Program-made: the position numbers and the translations under genes
The notes under the pieces: generated by a model
Told to the model about the DNA's origin: nothing
The model's input: only the letters and a program-made list of their open reading frames with translations
Database searches by the model: none
Shown here: positions 26,295-36,359 of the stretch, piece after piece
Position numbering within the stretch: position 1 is the first letter of the stretch
Layout: each line of letters starts with the position of its first letter
Origin: a bacterium
GTDB lineage: Bacteria > Armatimonadota > Abditibacteriia > Abditibacteriales > Abditibacteriaceae
NCBI GenBank assembly: GCA_004172935.1
Contig: SDZD01000018.1
Location: 1-64,000 of the forward strand
DNA: 64,000 nucleotides
Reading direction: 5' to 3'

Positions 26295-27393
26295 ATTCAC
26301 CTTACGCAGTAGTGTGTGATAGTAGAAGCTAGGCAGAGATACCAGAGCGGAACAAACGATTGTTGGATTTGTACACGGATTACCGGTTGTCATCGTTTGG
26401 AGCAACGACGGCGATGGGGCTTGCGCGCCTTGTTCCTGAGTTGAGCCATGACCAAATTACGCGTTTTCTGTCTCACGAGGTGTTGAGCAACAAAGATTTT
26501 TGGCATCTAGTCAAGGCCCACGTTCGCTCGGTCCAGAGCAACGACAGAGTGTTAATTATTGATGATACGGTTCAAGAGAAGCCCTATAGCGATGAAAGCG
26601 AGCTGATTTCCTGGCACTATGACCACAGCGTGGGACGCACCGCCAAAGGCATTAATCTGCTGTCGGCCCTCTATTTCAGTCAGGACTCGTCTATTCCCGT
26701 CGCCTTCGAATTGATCCAGAAGCCTCAACTCGAAAGCAATGCCCAAACGATAAGTGGGTGTATCCACGCAGGGTGCGCAAACAGATTCCCCTGTCCTATG
26801 TATTGGCCTATAGTTGGTTCTCCTGTGCCGAGAATATGTGCTTTATCAAGCAAAAAGCCCACGCCGACTTCATCTTCCCGCTCAAGAGCAAGCGCAAAGT
26901 CGCCCTTTGCGCCGAGGATAAAGCCAAAGGCCGCTGGCAAAGTCTGTCCTCACTGGACTTCGAAACCCATCCCTGTCGGACGCTGCATTTGGAACGCGTG
27001 CCGTTTCTGGTGCGTGTTTCGCGTCACTTGCTCATCAACCAGTAGGGATATAAGGGATATACAGGCGAGTTGTTTCTATTTTAGAGTGATGAAGACCTGT
27101 CGGGGCCGACCATGCTCGCGATCTACCACAAACGGTGGAAAGTCGAGTAATATCACAAATCGCTCAAGCAAAATGCCGCTTTAGCCAAATCACCGACGAA
27201 GTTGCCGCACCCCCAGAGCAACCACATCTTTGCCTCCCTCATTCCCTTTTGCAAGCTCGAAGCGTATCGTGGCAAAACTCGTGTCAATCACTTAGCGCTC
27301 AAAGCCAAGCTTTACCACGCGGCGTTAGGTGCCGCCTTCAACCAACTCCAAGAACTCAGGGGCGCTTAACAGACACAACTGCGTAAGGTGAAT
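26295..27393 (+). mobile_element. Decayed insertion sequence (IS701/IS4-like)
   Basis: A 1.1-kb element bounded by inverted repeats ATTCACCTTACGCAGT (from 26295) and the reverse complement of the same 16 bases ending at 27393, with GTG following the repeat at both ends after one mismatched base. Inside is one transposase gene with several breaks. I see no clear target duplication. Confidence 0.7.
26360..27369 (+). pseudogene. DDE transposase (IS701/IS4-like), frameshifted
   Basis: The N-terminal frame begins near 26360 (no ATG, TTG codons only) with ELSHDQITRFLSHEVLSNKD and RVLIIDDTVQEKPYSD, the latter being the first catalytic Asp block of IS701/IS4-type transposases. It shifts near 26750 into the frame with YVLAYSWFSCAENM and ADFIFPLKSKRKVAL, hits a TAG at 27043-27045, and resumes as MLAIYHKRWKVE (the YREG-like region with the catalytic Glu), then ALAKSPTKLPHPQSNHIFAS to a TAA at 27367. 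At least one shift and two stops make it inactive. Confidence 0.75.
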
Positions 27394-27625
27394 AATTTTG
27401 TCTTCCTCCTATTTTGAGATGAAGCAAGTGGTTGAGATGTTGGGGCTTTAGCATTGCAGAGAATCCTGCATCGTGAGCGAGACAAAAGATACTTTACCGA
27501 TATGTAATCTTCGAGGAAATCTGCCAGCGCGATCTCACTATGGTTGGCAAATTTTAAAACAGCGCCATCACCGATTGTTCACTTCAATTTTTTACGAATT
27601 CCGCAAAAAAATTAATCAGACAATG

Positions 27626-27653
27626 TTTCAAAAGCTTTCCCTGTGGGTATATT
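27626..27653 (+). promoter_or_regulatory. Likely promoter of the LacI-family gene
   Basis: TTTCAA (27626-27631) and TATATT (27648-27653) are separated by 16 bases and lie directly before the operator. The bases 27394-27625 show no gene. Confidence 0.45.
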
Positions 27654-27658
27654 AATCA

Positions 27659-27674
27659 TATCAAACGTTTGATA
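27659..27674. promoter_or_regulatory. Palindromic LacI-type operator overlapping the ribosome site
   Basis: TATCAAACGTTTGATA is a perfect 16-bp palindrome with the central CpG and AAACGTTT core typical of LacI/GalR operators. It touches the Shine-Dalgarno sequence AAGGAG (27674-27679) of the LacI gene, so binding would block its own transcription. A related palindrome lies before the second LacI gene. Confidence 0.85.
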
Positions 27675-27684
27675 AGGAGTAACC

Positions 27685-28764
27685 ATGACCAGCACGCGCA
27701 CTGATTTGCCCGAAATTGGCATTCGCAAGAACATCACGATGAAAGATGTGGCGTTGCGGGCTGGTGTGCATCTTTCCAGCGTTTCGGTGGTGCTGAACGG
27801 CTCTCGTTCCAGCGCTGGTATTTCTTCTCAAACACGCGAACGCATTGTCGAAGCAGCGGCTGAATTGGGCTATAGGCGTAACGGCTCGGCCCACACCATC
27901 CGCACAGGACGCTTTGGCAATGTTGCCGTTTTGCTGAGCCCGCTCAGGAGTCGAAGCTATTTGCCTTTGCCCCTACTGGCCGGATTCCATGATGCGCTGG
28001 ATCAGTTGAACATGACGCTCACATTTTGTTTGTTGGGAGACGAAAAGTTAACCGAATCAGGAACTATACCCAAATTCCTGCGCGAACGAATGTGCGATGG
28101 TTTGCTGATCGATTACAACTCACATATTCCACAATCGATGATCGAGTCAATCCAACGCCATCAAATTCCTGCGGTATGGATCAACTCCATACAAGAAGCC
28201 GATTGTGTGCATCCCAACGACCTTGAAGCCGCGCAACGAGCAACCAATCACCTTATCCAGTTGGGGCATCGCCGTATCGCTTATGTCGATTTCGCGAACA
28301 GTTCGGAGACCCCTCACTACAGCGCCCATGACCGTTGCGCAGGATATGCCCAAACAATGCAAAGTGCTGGATTAGAACCGCACATCTGGAATCTGAAATT
28401 GGCTGGCAATAATCCGGCAGCATTTTGCGAACGGATGCTCGCCAGTCACGACCGCCCTACTGCCGTCATTGGCTATGCGATTTACGCTATCGAGGGCCTG
28501 ACTTATGCGGCGGCGCGCCTTGGCCTTAGCGTGCCAGAAGATTTATCCCTCGTTAGTTTTGGCCCCGAACAAATCGACTACCTGTGCCGCTCGATGACGG
28601 TGCTAATAGAACCGCAATACGAAATCGGACAACTCGCCACCCAAATGTTGATGCGGAAAATTGAGACTCCAGACGAGGCGATTGCGCCTCAAGCTGTGCG
28701 TTTCGATTTGGCTGTGGGGGAAAGCTCAGCGCTCCTTCCCAGACAAGGCGAAACATCAATCTAA
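27685..28764 (+). CDS. LacI-family transcriptional regulator
   Basis: A 359-residue regulator. Residues about 17-42 form the LacI helix-turn-helix (TMKDVALRAGVHLSSVSVVL), followed by the hinge helix region (ELGYRRNGSAHTI). The remainder is a periplasmic-binding-protein-like sugar-sensing domain (LIQLGHRRIAYVDF, and a late VSFGPEQIDYL block). The start at 27685 is fixed by AAGGAG 5 bases upstream. The operator in its own leader indicates autoregulation. It lies at the head of a plus-strand carbohydrate locus (pseudopilin, two GH30, GH29, oxidoreductase) and probably senses a sugar released by these enzymes. Confidence 0.92.
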   Translation: MTSTRTDLPEIGIRKNITMKDVALRAGVHLSSVSVVLNGSRSSAGISSQTRERIVEAAAELGYRRNGSAHTIRTGRFGNVAVLLSPLRSRSYLPLPLLAGFHDALDQLNMTLTFCLLGDEKLTESGTIPKFLRERMCDGLLIDYNSHIPQSMIESIQRHQIPAVWINSIQEADCVHPNDLEAAQRATNHLIQLGHRRIAYVDFANSSETPHYSAHDRCAGYAQTMQSAGLEPHIWNLKLAGNNPAAFCERMLASHDRPTAVIGYAIYAIEGLTYAAARLGLSVPEDLSLVSFGPEQIDYLCRSMTVLIEPQYEIGQLATQMLMRKIETPDEAIAPQAVRFDLAVGESSALLPRQGETSI

Positions 28765-28870
28765 AGCCAAATTACAAACAAAATCACAACTCTCAACATG
28801 AGGAACGGTCTCAGCAGGAGATTTGTATTTTCAGTTTTAACCACCACACCTCAGGAAAATCACACTTACC

Positions 28871-29698
28871 ATGAAGAACCACACCTTAGCGAAACCAGTT
28901 CATTTCACACATCGTGCTTTCACCCTCATTGAACTCCTTGTAGTCATTGCCATCATCGCAATTCTGGCTGCGATTCTGTTTCCTGTCTTCGCCAGAGCGC
29001 GCGAAAACGCGCGCCGTGCGTCCTGTCAGTCCAACCTCAAGCAGATCAGCCTGGCCATGATGCAGTATTCGCAAGACTACGACGAGCGCTATTGCAACTA
29101 TCAGGTTGGTGGACGCTCGTGGGATTACCTGATTTCGCCCTACGCGGGCATGAAGGTTGACCGCGAATCGCCAACGCAAAGCTCGGCGGGTGTATTCCGT
29201 TGCCCCAGTGACACCCTTTCGCGCCCCAATAATGGCAAGCCAACTCGCTCCTATGCTATCCCACGCACGCCCTGGGCCGAATATGTGGACGCTGGACGCG
29301 GTGGTGGCCCCGATGACACCCGTAACTTTGGGCAGACCGAAGGCAACGGCCACGGTATGGACACACTCGGAGGCCGTGGAGTCGCCGAATTCCAAGCGCC
29401 TTCTACTACCTTGATGATAGTTGAGTGCCCTTACGTCGATAACACCTTCGGCGAAATTTACAATGCTTCCTGCGTGGGGCCAATATCTAACGATGGCCCC
29501 GGCACAAACAACTCGCGCCAGGATGCCGCTCGCCCCAGAATGCCCAATCACTTCGAGGGTTGGAACTACGCCTTTGTAGATGGGCACGTCAAATGGTTGC
29601 GTCCACGCGCCACGATGATAGGAGCCAATGGGCAGCAGCCGGGCGGCGTGGTCGATAGCGGCTATCAGGGCATGTGGACAGTCAATCCGAACGACTGA
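28871..29698 (+). CDS. DUF1559 pseudopilin with H-x9-DG motif
   Basis: A 275-residue secreted or pilin-like protein. Residues 17-40 form a type IV prepilin signature (cleavage after Ala16, [18 protein letters not shown], Glu at +5), followed by the Arg-rich [12 protein letters not shown] segment typical of this lineage. The C-terminal FVDGHVKWL matches the H-x9-DG processing-associated motif (DUF1559). Prepilin peptidase would cleave it, and it may join a type II-like pseudopilus or be a surface protein. It sits between the LacI gene and the GH30 gene and has its own terminator at 29755. Confidence 0.9.
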   Translation: MKNHTLAKPVHFTHRAFTLIELLVVIAIIAILAAILFPVFARARENARRASCQSNLKQISLAMMQYSQDYDERYCNYQVGGRSWDYLISPYAGMKVDRESPTQSSAGVFRCPSDTLSRPNNGKPTRSYAIPRTPWAEYVDAGRGGGPDDTRNFGQTEGNGHGMDTLGGRGVAEFQAPSTTLMIVECPYVDNTFGEIYNASCVGPISNDGPGTNNSRQDAARPRMPNHFEGWNYAFVDGHVKWLRPRATMIGANGQQPGGVVDSGYQGMWTVNPND

Positions 29699-29754
29699 AC
29701 ACGGTTTCTGCTTCATTTATCAACGACTAGTACGAAGGAACGGAATGTTTCAAT

Positions 29755-29786
29755 GCGGATGCCAGTGCAGGCATCCGCCTGTTTTT
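29755..29786 (+). terminator. Terminator after the pseudopilin gene
   Basis: GCGGATGCC pairs with GGCATCCGC around AGTGCA, followed by CTGTTTTT. It separates the pseudopilin transcript from the GH30 gene that starts at 29817. Confidence 0.8.
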
Positions 29787-29816
29787 ACTGCTTTTATTTC
29801 GGTTCATCGAACGACC

Positions 29817-32800
29817 ATGAAAATTCAACAGGTAGGAGCGATAGCATTCGCCATTTGCAGCTTGATGACTTCAAAGCAAGAACAAGCGAATGCACAAGGG
29901 ACGGCTGTGACCATCACCTCGCCAACAGGAGCGAGGCAAGCCTTTGGTGGCTTTGGAACCAGCCAAAACAACTGGGGCGGCGAATATCAAACCCTGTCGC
30001 AAGCACAGCGCACTTCAATTTCGCAAATGCTGTGGCGCGACCTCAAGTTCAAGATTCTGCGGATGTGGTTCAACACCGACGAGTATGCCCCGACGCGCGG
30101 CGCCCACAACTTGACCCAGATGCGCACGAACTATATCAACTCTGGCATGATCGCTGACGCGCTTGCCAATGGTGCGACCACTTTGCTGCTGGCCCCCGAT
30201 AAATTGCCGCCTTACATGCGCAACGGCAATTACATCCTCGATTCCGAGGTGGACAACTACGCCATCATGTTAGCCGATGCCATCAAGCAGATGAAGGATG
30301 AAGATGGCGTAACCATCAGCGCGACAGGCATTCAGAACGAACCCAACAATGCCAACAACGGCCCCGGCCAGTTCACGCCCGCTCAGATGGTGCAGGCAGT
30401 AAAGACGCTGCGAACCGCGCTCAATAATCGCGGGCTGCAAAGCGTCAAAATCATTGCTTCTGAGGCTGGTAGTTGCGATGATACCTTTTTCGCCGATGTT
30501 GATGCACTGAAGAATGATTCGGCTGCGTGGAACTCGCTGGCGGGCATCTCTTCGCACTCCTACAGCATGGCGGCCACCGATGGGGCGGCTAATCGCATTG
30601 CGGCATCGGATGGCTCGAACACAAAGGAGTATTGGATGACTGAGGCCAGCGATAATGGCCCTGAATCGCCGGGGATGACTGGCATTCCGGCGCTACGCGC
30701 GGTGAGTTTGGCGGGACGCTTCCTAAACGACATGAACCACCGCGTCACGCACTGGGTTCATTTCATCGGCTTCGATACCCCCGACCAGAGCGACAACGCC
30801 ACTCGCATCGGCTACTACACCACGCCCGCCAGCAACTATAGCGTGACGGTATTCAAAAAATACTACGCTTATCAGCAGCTGGCACAGGCATTCGATGTAG
30901 GAGCCGTATTTCGCGATAGCTACAGTTCGCTCGAAGGCGACATGACATGGACTTACGGCAATAAGCCACGCATCACCTCTTCAAGCGCCCGTAACCCCGA
31001 TGGCTCGTGGAGCATTGGTGTTACCAACTTCACCGCTGGCAGCTTTTCCGGTTTGCAGGGTTGGTCGGATGAAGGCTGGAACTCCAGTCAAAACGGCTAC
31101 ACCCCAGCGCAAAACTTCAATGTCACTATCAAAATCGATGAGTTGCGCTACACCAACCCCATCACCTTCGCGGTGAAAAAAACGGATGGCACCTTGCTCA
31201 ACGGCAACGCGGGTAACCTGACCATGATCGATGGACAATTGACTCTTCCCGTCAACTCGCTCGACCTTATCACGTTGCGCTCCACTTCACCGATTACATT
31301 CAACGCCGCCCCGACTCCCACCCCAGTCCCTGGTGGCAAAATCCGCTACTGGCCGCGCACTCCTTACGGTTCGCGCATGCAATACGGCGTCTTTGAAGGT
31401 ACGAACGGTGACAAAATCACTGGCCCGTGGACAACACTGGCGACCATTAACACGGCGGCAACCGAAGGTCAGTGGAATCAGGTGCCCGCTCCCGAAACCA
31501 TCAACTACCGCTATGTTCGTTACCGTTCGGCGGCAGGAGGCTATGGCAACGTGGCCGAAATCGAATTCTACAGCAACAACGTCAAGCTAACCGGCATTGC
31601 TTACGGCTCGGCGCCGTATGCGGGTGGCCCCAACACCTTCACGAAAGCCTTCGATAACGACACCTCGACGTTCTTCGACAGCAATGACACCGAAGGCTAT
31701 GCGGGGCTTGATCTGGGAACAACAGGACCAACGCCGACTCCCGGCCCTACTTCTACTCCAACACCGATTCCTAGCGCAACCGCCACGCCCACCCCGTCAC
31801 CGACTGCCACTCCGACTCCAACCACTCCGCCACTTGGCAATGGAACAGGTTTGAAGGGGCAATATTACTCCGACCGGAATCTTTCCAACATCGTTATGAC
31901 ACGCACAGACCCGAATATCAACTTCGACTGGGGCAGTGGCTCGGCGATGACCTCGGTTGGACCCGATAATTTCAGTGTGCGTTGGACAGGTCAGATACAA
32001 GCCGTCGAAAGTGGCAGCTACACCTTTTATGTGACGGGCGACGATGGCGTGCGATTGTGGGTGAACAATCAACAACTCATCAACGATTGGACATCGCATC
32101 CACCAACCACCTATAGCGGCACTATCACTCTCACAGCGGGGCAGAAGTACGACATAAAACTCGAATTTTATGAGGAAACTGGCGGGGCTTCAGTCAAACT
32201 CGAATGGCAACGGCCAGGACAGGGCATTACTCTCGTGCCGCAAAGCCAACTGTACCCGCCCTCGACGGTTTCGCCTAATTTGCCAACAGTGAGCCTGACC
32301 TCGCCAACCAACGGTAGCAGTTTCACAACGGGATCGACCATCAACATCGCAGCTAATGCCAGCGATAGCGACGGCACCATTAGCAAAGTCGAGTTCTTCC
32401 AAGGCACAACCAAACTGGGAGAAGACCTTGTTTCGCCATATACCTACTCGTGGACAGGAGCGGCAGCTGGAAACTACAGCCTGACAGCCAAAGCCACCGA
32501 CAACGGCGGCAACAGCAGCACCTCGGCGACAGTGAACATTACGGTGACGACTCCGAATGTGCCTCCCACGGTTAACCTGACCTCGCCCACTCATGGAGCC
32601 AGTTTCACGACGGGTACGGCGATTAACCTGGCGGCGAACGCGGCGGATAGCGACGGTACCATCAGCAAAGTCGAGTTCTTCCAGGGCACAACCAAACTCG
32701 GCGAAGACCTTGTTTCGCCGTACACCTACTCGTGGACGGGCGCTGCGGCAGGAAGCTATAGCCTCACCGCGAAAGCCACCGACAACACAGGTACTGTCAC

Positions 32801-33329
32801 AACATCGAGCGTAGTGAACATCACTGTGAGCGGAGGAACGGGAACCAGTGGCACGGTCAAACGCGAGATATGGACTGGAGTCAGTGGCAACACGGTTGGT
32901 GACATCCCAACCGGCACGACTCCGACGACTATCACTACTCTCACCAGCTTGGAGGCGCCCTCCAATATCGGCGACCAGTACGGGCAACGTATCAGCGGCT
33001 ATATTACGGCTCCGACGACGGGTAGTTACACCTTCTGGATCGCGGGTGATGATGCGGGCGACTTCTGGTTGAGTACCAACAGTAGCCCAACGAACAAAGT
33101 CAAACGCGCCTACTTCTACCAGTACACCGGTAGCCAGGTGTGGAACTCCTACCCCGAACAGAAATCGGTCGCCATTACTCTGACGGCAGGACAAAAATAC
33201 TACTTCGAAATCCTGCACAAGGAGGGCGCGGGCGGTGACAGCATCGCTGTTGGCTGGCTCAAACCGGGCCAGAGCGGAACAGTGCCTTCCGAAGTGGTGC
33301 CAGGTAGCGTGCTTTCGGAAAACCCCTGA
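29817..33329 (+). CDS. Secreted multidomain GH30-like glycoside hydrolase with PA14 domains
   Basis: 1170 residues from ATG 29817 (the frame is open further upstream, but a signal peptide starts here). The catalytic region is about residues 25-480: GIQNEPN supplies the acid/base Glu175 and YWMTEASDNG the nucleophile Glu276, as in GH30 enzymes. Then come a discoidin-like segment (NYRYVRYRSAAGGYG), a Thr/Pro linker (about 640-680), a PA14 domain (GLKGQYYSDRNLSN), two bacterial Ig-like repeats (VSLTSPTNGSSFTTG type), and a second PA14-like domain at the C-terminus. GH30 enzymes cleave xylans, beta-glucans or fucosides. A paralogue follows at 33390. No membrane anchor. Confidence 0.85.
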   Translation: MKIQQVGAIAFAICSLMTSKQEQANAQGTAVTITSPTGARQAFGGFGTSQNNWGGEYQTLSQAQRTSISQMLWRDLKFKILRMWFNTDEYAPTRGAHNLTQMRTNYINSGMIADALANGATTLLLAPDKLPPYMRNGNYILDSEVDNYAIMLADAIKQMKDEDGVTISATGIQNEPNNANNGPGQFTPAQMVQAVKTLRTALNNRGLQSVKIIASEAGSCDDTFFADVDALKNDSAAWNSLAGISSHSYSMAATDGAANRIAASDGSNTKEYWMTEASDNGPESPGMTGIPALRAVSLAGRFLNDMNHRVTHWVHFIGFDTPDQSDNATRIGYYTTPASNYSVTVFKKYYAYQQLAQAFDVGAVFRDSYSSLEGDMTWTYGNKPRITSSSARNPDGSWSIGVTNFTAGSFSGLQGWSDEGWNSSQNGYTPAQNFNVTIKIDELRYTNPITFAVKKTDGTLLNGNAGNLTMIDGQLTLPVNSLDLITLRSTSPITFNAAPTPTPVPGGKIRYWPRTPYGSRMQYGVFEGTNGDKITGPWTTLATINTAATEGQWNQVPAPETINYRYVRYRSAAGGYGNVAEIEFYSNNVKLTGIAYGSAPYAGGPNTFTKAFDNDTSTFFDSNDTEGYAGLDLGTTGPTPTPGPTSTPTPIPSATATPTPSPTATPTPTTPPLGNGTGLKGQYYSDRNLSNIVMTRTDPNINFDWGSGSAMTSVGPDNFSVRWTGQIQAVESGSYTFYVTGDDGVRLWVNNQQLINDWTSHPPTTYSGTITLTAGQKYDIKLEFYEETGGASVKLEWQRPGQGITLVPQSQLYPPSTVSPNLPTVSLTSPTNGSSFTTGSTINIAANASDSDGTISKVEFFQGTTKLGEDLVSPYTYSWTGAAAGNYSLTAKATDNGGNSSTSATVNITVTTPNVPPTVNLTSPTHGASFTTGTAINLAANAADSDGTISKVEFFQGTTKLGEDLVSPYTYSWTGAAAGSYSLTAKATDNTGTVTTSSVVNITVSGGTGTSGTVKREIWTGVSGNTVGDIPTGTTPTTITTLTSLEAPSNIGDQYGQRISGYITAPTTGSYTFWIAGDDAGDFWLSTNSSPTNKVKRAYFYQYTGSQVWNSYPEQKSVAITLTAGQKYYFEILHKEGAGGDSIAVGWLKPGQSGTVPSEVVPGSVLSENP

Positions 33330-33337
33330 GCGAACTC

Positions 33338-33378
33338 AGGTCGGGAGTGGAGGTCCAAATGGCATCCGCTCCCGACCT
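33338..33378. other. Hairpin between the two GH30 genes
   Basis: AGGTCGGGAG pairs with CTCCCGACCT across a 21-base loop directly before the second GH30 gene. It lacks a T-run, so it may be an mRNA-processing or stability element rather than a terminator. Confidence 0.4.
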
Positions 33379-33389
33379 CGCCCCACATT

Positions 33390-34895
33390 ATGAAAACCCA
33401 GCAATTCCGTTCAAACCTCGTTGCGCTATCTCTTGTTGGTGGAATAATTGTGATACCACTCCAACAAGCCAGCGCACAAACGACACCCGCTGTTCCCCCA
33501 ACCGTTGCCAATGGCGCCCCCATCACAATTACGGTGGCTGCGGGCGAACGGCAAACATTCGGGGGCTTTGGCGCCAGCGTCGGCAACTGGGGCGGAACAT
33601 ACCAGACTCTCTCGGTCGCTGAGCGCACCGAACTTTCGCGCTTGCTGTGGCATGACCTCAAGTTCAACACGCTGCGTATGTGGTTCGATACCGACCGCTA
33701 TGCCCCGACGCGCGGCGCCCATGATCTGAGCGACTTTCGCCGCATGTATGTCGATTCGAGCCTTATATCCGATGCCCGCAAACAAGGCGTAACCACGCTC
33801 TTGCTGGCTCCCGAACATTTGCCCGATTACATGAAAGGGCCAATGGCTGATGGCAAAGCCCCGCTCAAAGAAGAGGAAGTTGCTAACTACGCCGTGATGG
33901 TCGCCGATTTCATCGAGCGACTGAAAAAGGAAACGGGCGTCGAAATTGATGTCACTGGCATCCAAAACGAACCTAACGTCAATGAAATTTTCTCGGAAGC
34001 GCAACTCGTTTCCATCGTGAAACAACTGCGCTCCGAATTGGACAAACGCGGCCTACAAAATGTGAAAATCATTGCCTCGGAGCACGCCAGCGTCGATGGG
34101 CTGTTTTACAAACAGCTCGACGCGCTCAAGGCCGATCCAACGGCATGGAAAGACATTGTGGGCATCGCCTCTCACTCCTATAACATGGCGGCGACCGCTC
34201 AAGCTGCCCAATACATCGCTACTCCCGATGGGCGCAGTGCCAAAGAATATTGGATGACCGAAGCCAGCGACAATGGCTCCGAAACGCCGGGGAACAACGC
34301 GCGCGCCATCAGCCTATCGGCCCGCTTTCTGAACGATATGAATCACCGCGTCACGCGCTGGGTACATTTTCTGGGTTTTGAAAACGACGATGCCAAAGAT
34401 AACGCGACGCGCATCATCGCCTACAGCGCCAAGCCATACAAAGCGACGGTGTTTCAGAAGTTCTACAGCTACCAACAACTGGCGAATACCTTCGATGTCG
34501 GCGCCACTTTTCGTGCCAGCCAGAGTTCGATCGAAGGCGACATGGCATGGACTTACGGCAAAAAGCCGCGCATCCTCTCGGCAAGCGCTAAAAATCCCGA
34601 TGGCAGCTGGGGAATCGGCATTTCCAACTTCACAGCCGATAGTTTTCTGGGAGTTCAGGGTTGGGCGGACGACGATTGGAACAGCAGTCAAGGCGGAAAT
34701 ACACCCGGCCAAACATTTCCCGTCACCATACGCATCGAAGAACTCAAAAATGCGGGGAATGTGCCTTTCGTAACTCACCGGACGGGTGGCACATCTCAAA
34801 ACGCCAAGGGCGAAACGCTGACAATGAAAAACGGCGCACTCACAATCAACGTAGCACCATTAGAATTGGTGACATTACGCTCGAATATTCGCTAA
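33390..34895 (+). CDS. Secreted GH30-like glycoside hydrolase (catalytic domain only)
   Basis: A 501-residue secreted enzyme with signal peptide ending near SAQ (residue 30). It is a close paralogue of the catalytic part of the preceding protein: shared RQ(A/T)FGGFG opening, GIQNEPN (Glu194, acid/base) and YWMTEASDNG (Glu291, nucleophile), and similar C-terminal beta domain (WTYGKKPRILSAS). It lacks the PA14 and Ig appendages. It may act on the same polysaccharide as the large enzyme, with a different reach. The next gene starts 14 bases after the stop, so it is co-transcribed. Confidence 0.85.
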   Translation: MKTQQFRSNLVALSLVGGIIVIPLQQASAQTTPAVPPTVANGAPITITVAAGERQTFGGFGASVGNWGGTYQTLSVAERTELSRLLWHDLKFNTLRMWFDTDRYAPTRGAHDLSDFRRMYVDSSLISDARKQGVTTLLLAPEHLPDYMKGPMADGKAPLKEEEVANYAVMVADFIERLKKETGVEIDVTGIQNEPNVNEIFSEAQLVSIVKQLRSELDKRGLQNVKIIASEHASVDGLFYKQLDALKADPTAWKDIVGIASHSYNMAATAQAAQYIATPDGRSAKEYWMTEASDNGSETPGNNARAISLSARFLNDMNHRVTRWVHFLGFENDDAKDNATRIIAYSAKPYKATVFQKFYSYQQLANTFDVGATFRASQSSIEGDMAWTYGKKPRILSASAKNPDGSWGIGISNFTADSFLGVQGWADDDWNSSQGGNTPGQTFPVTIRIEELKNAGNVPFVTHRTGGTSQNAKGETLTMKNGALTINVAPLELVTLRSNIR

Positions 34896-34909
34896 AAACA
34901 CACAACATC

Positions 34910-36331
34910 ATGGCAGCAACACCACCAGTCCCTTATGGACCTGTGCCCTCACAACGACAGTTGAAGTGGCACCAACTGGAAACGTACGGCTTTATCCACT
35001 TTTCCATCAACACCTTCACCGACAAAGAGTGGGGCTATGGCGACGAATCGCCCACGCTGTTTGACCCGACCGAATTTGATGCCGACCAAATCGTTAGAGC
35101 GGCTAAAGAAGGGGGATTGAGGGGTTTGGTTCTAACCTGCAAGCACCATGACGGCTTTTGTTTGTGGCCCAGCAAGTACACAGAACATTCGGTGAAAAGT
35201 AGCCCCTGGAAAAACGGGCATGGCGACATGGTACGCGAGTTTTCCGATGCGTGCCGCCGACAGGAACTCAAGTTTGGTGTCTATCTATCGCCGTGGGATC
35301 GCAACCATCCCGATTATGGCAAGCCCGAATATCTGACCTACTACCGCAACCAATTGCGTGAACTGCTCACCGAATACGGGCCGCTATTTGAGGTCTGGTT
35401 CGATGGGGCCAATGGCGGCGATGGTTACTATGGTGGAGCGCGCGAAAAGCGCACTATCGACGCCAGCACCTATTACGACTGGGAAAACACCTGGGCGATT
35501 GTACGCGAGTTACAGCCCGATGCCTGTATGTTCAGCGATGTGGGACCCGATATGCGTTGGTGTGGCAACGAATCGGGCTTTGCGGGCGAGACCTGTTGGG
35601 CGACGCTCAACACCGAAGAGATGTGGCCCGGTCACGCCGACCAGAACTATCTGAATGAAGGCGACCGTCGGGGCAAACTCTGGTTGCCCGCCGAAGTCGA
35701 TGTGTCCACGCGGCCCGGTTGGTTCTACCATGCCCACGAAGATGCAGAAGTGAAGTCGGTTGCCAAGCTCACGCAAATCTACTTTGAATCGGTCGGACGT
35801 GGCGCGAACCTCATCCTGAATATCCCACCCGACAGACGCGGGCTAGTTCACGAAAACGATGTCGCCTCCCTTTCGGGCTGGAATCAACTACTGCAAACCA
35901 CTTTTGCAACTGACCTCGCACATAAGGGCGCGACAGCCACAGCGAGCAATACGCGCGGCGACGATAATTCTTTCGGCCCGGCAAAAGCCATTGATGCTCA
36001 CACCGATACGTACTGGGCCAGCGACGACAACGAACTGACTCCCGAACTTATTCTTGATTTCAAGAATCCTGTCAGTTTCAACGTGGTACGGTTGCGCGAA
36101 TATTTACCACTTGGCCAACGAGTCGATGCCTTCGCTCTTGACTCATGGGATGGGGCACAGTGGCAGGAATTGGCGACAGCGACCAGTATTGGCAGCACTC
36201 GTTTGCTTCAAACGGAAACCATCATGACATCGCGCGTGCGGCTACGAATCACTAAATCGCGGGCTTGCGCTGCCATTTCCGAAATGGCGCTGTTCCTCAT
36301 GCCCGAAATCCCCACTTCTCAGCCCGCTTAA
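34910..36331 (+). CDS. GH29 alpha-L-fucosidase with C-terminal discoidin domain
   Basis: A 473-residue enzyme from ATG 34910; no signal peptide is visible, so probably cytoplasmic or released by another route. The N-terminal block (YGFIHFSINTFTDKEWGYG) and GLVLTCKHHDGFCLW are GH29 hallmarks. FEVWFDGANGG supplies the nucleophile Asp165. Residues about 345-470 form an F5/8-type carbohydrate-binding domain (SFGPAKAIDAHTDTYWASDD). It removes terminal alpha-L-fucose. It follows two GH30 genes at 14 bases and precedes a Gfo/Idh/MocA oxidoreductase at 28 bases. Confidence 0.9.
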   Translation: MAATPPVPYGPVPSQRQLKWHQLETYGFIHFSINTFTDKEWGYGDESPTLFDPTEFDADQIVRAAKEGGLRGLVLTCKHHDGFCLWPSKYTEHSVKSSPWKNGHGDMVREFSDACRRQELKFGVYLSPWDRNHPDYGKPEYLTYYRNQLRELLTEYGPLFEVWFDGANGGDGYYGGAREKRTIDASTYYDWENTWAIVRELQPDACMFSDVGPDMRWCGNESGFAGETCWATLNTEEMWPGHADQNYLNEGDRRGKLWLPAEVDVSTRPGWFYHAHEDAEVKSVAKLTQIYFESVGRGANLILNIPPDRRGLVHENDVASLSGWNQLLQTTFATDLAHKGATATASNTRGDDNSFGPAKAIDAHTDTYWASDDNELTPELILDFKNPVSFNVVRLREYLPLGQRVDAFALDSWDGAQWQELATATSIGSTRLLQTETIMTSRVRLRITKSRACAAISEMALFLMPEIPTSQPA

Positions 36332-36359
36332 CAACAACTCAACTCTGGAACTTTCGATT

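Noticed and set aside
28886-29716. Open frame of about 276 residues antisense to the pseudopilin gene
   Set aside because: The sense strand has a prepilin signature and H-x9-DG motif. Antisense frames of similar kind occur over the other two pseudopilins, which shows they result from composition.
32190-33218. 342-residue open frame antisense to the GH30/PA14 gene
   Set aside because: It overlaps well-defined PA14 and Ig-like domains on the plus strand and lacks any domain or start signal.
34661-34909. N-terminal extension of the GH29 fucosidase
   Set aside because: The frame is open but overlaps the GH30 gene and does not resemble a fucosidase. The ATG at 34910 directly precedes the conserved domain.
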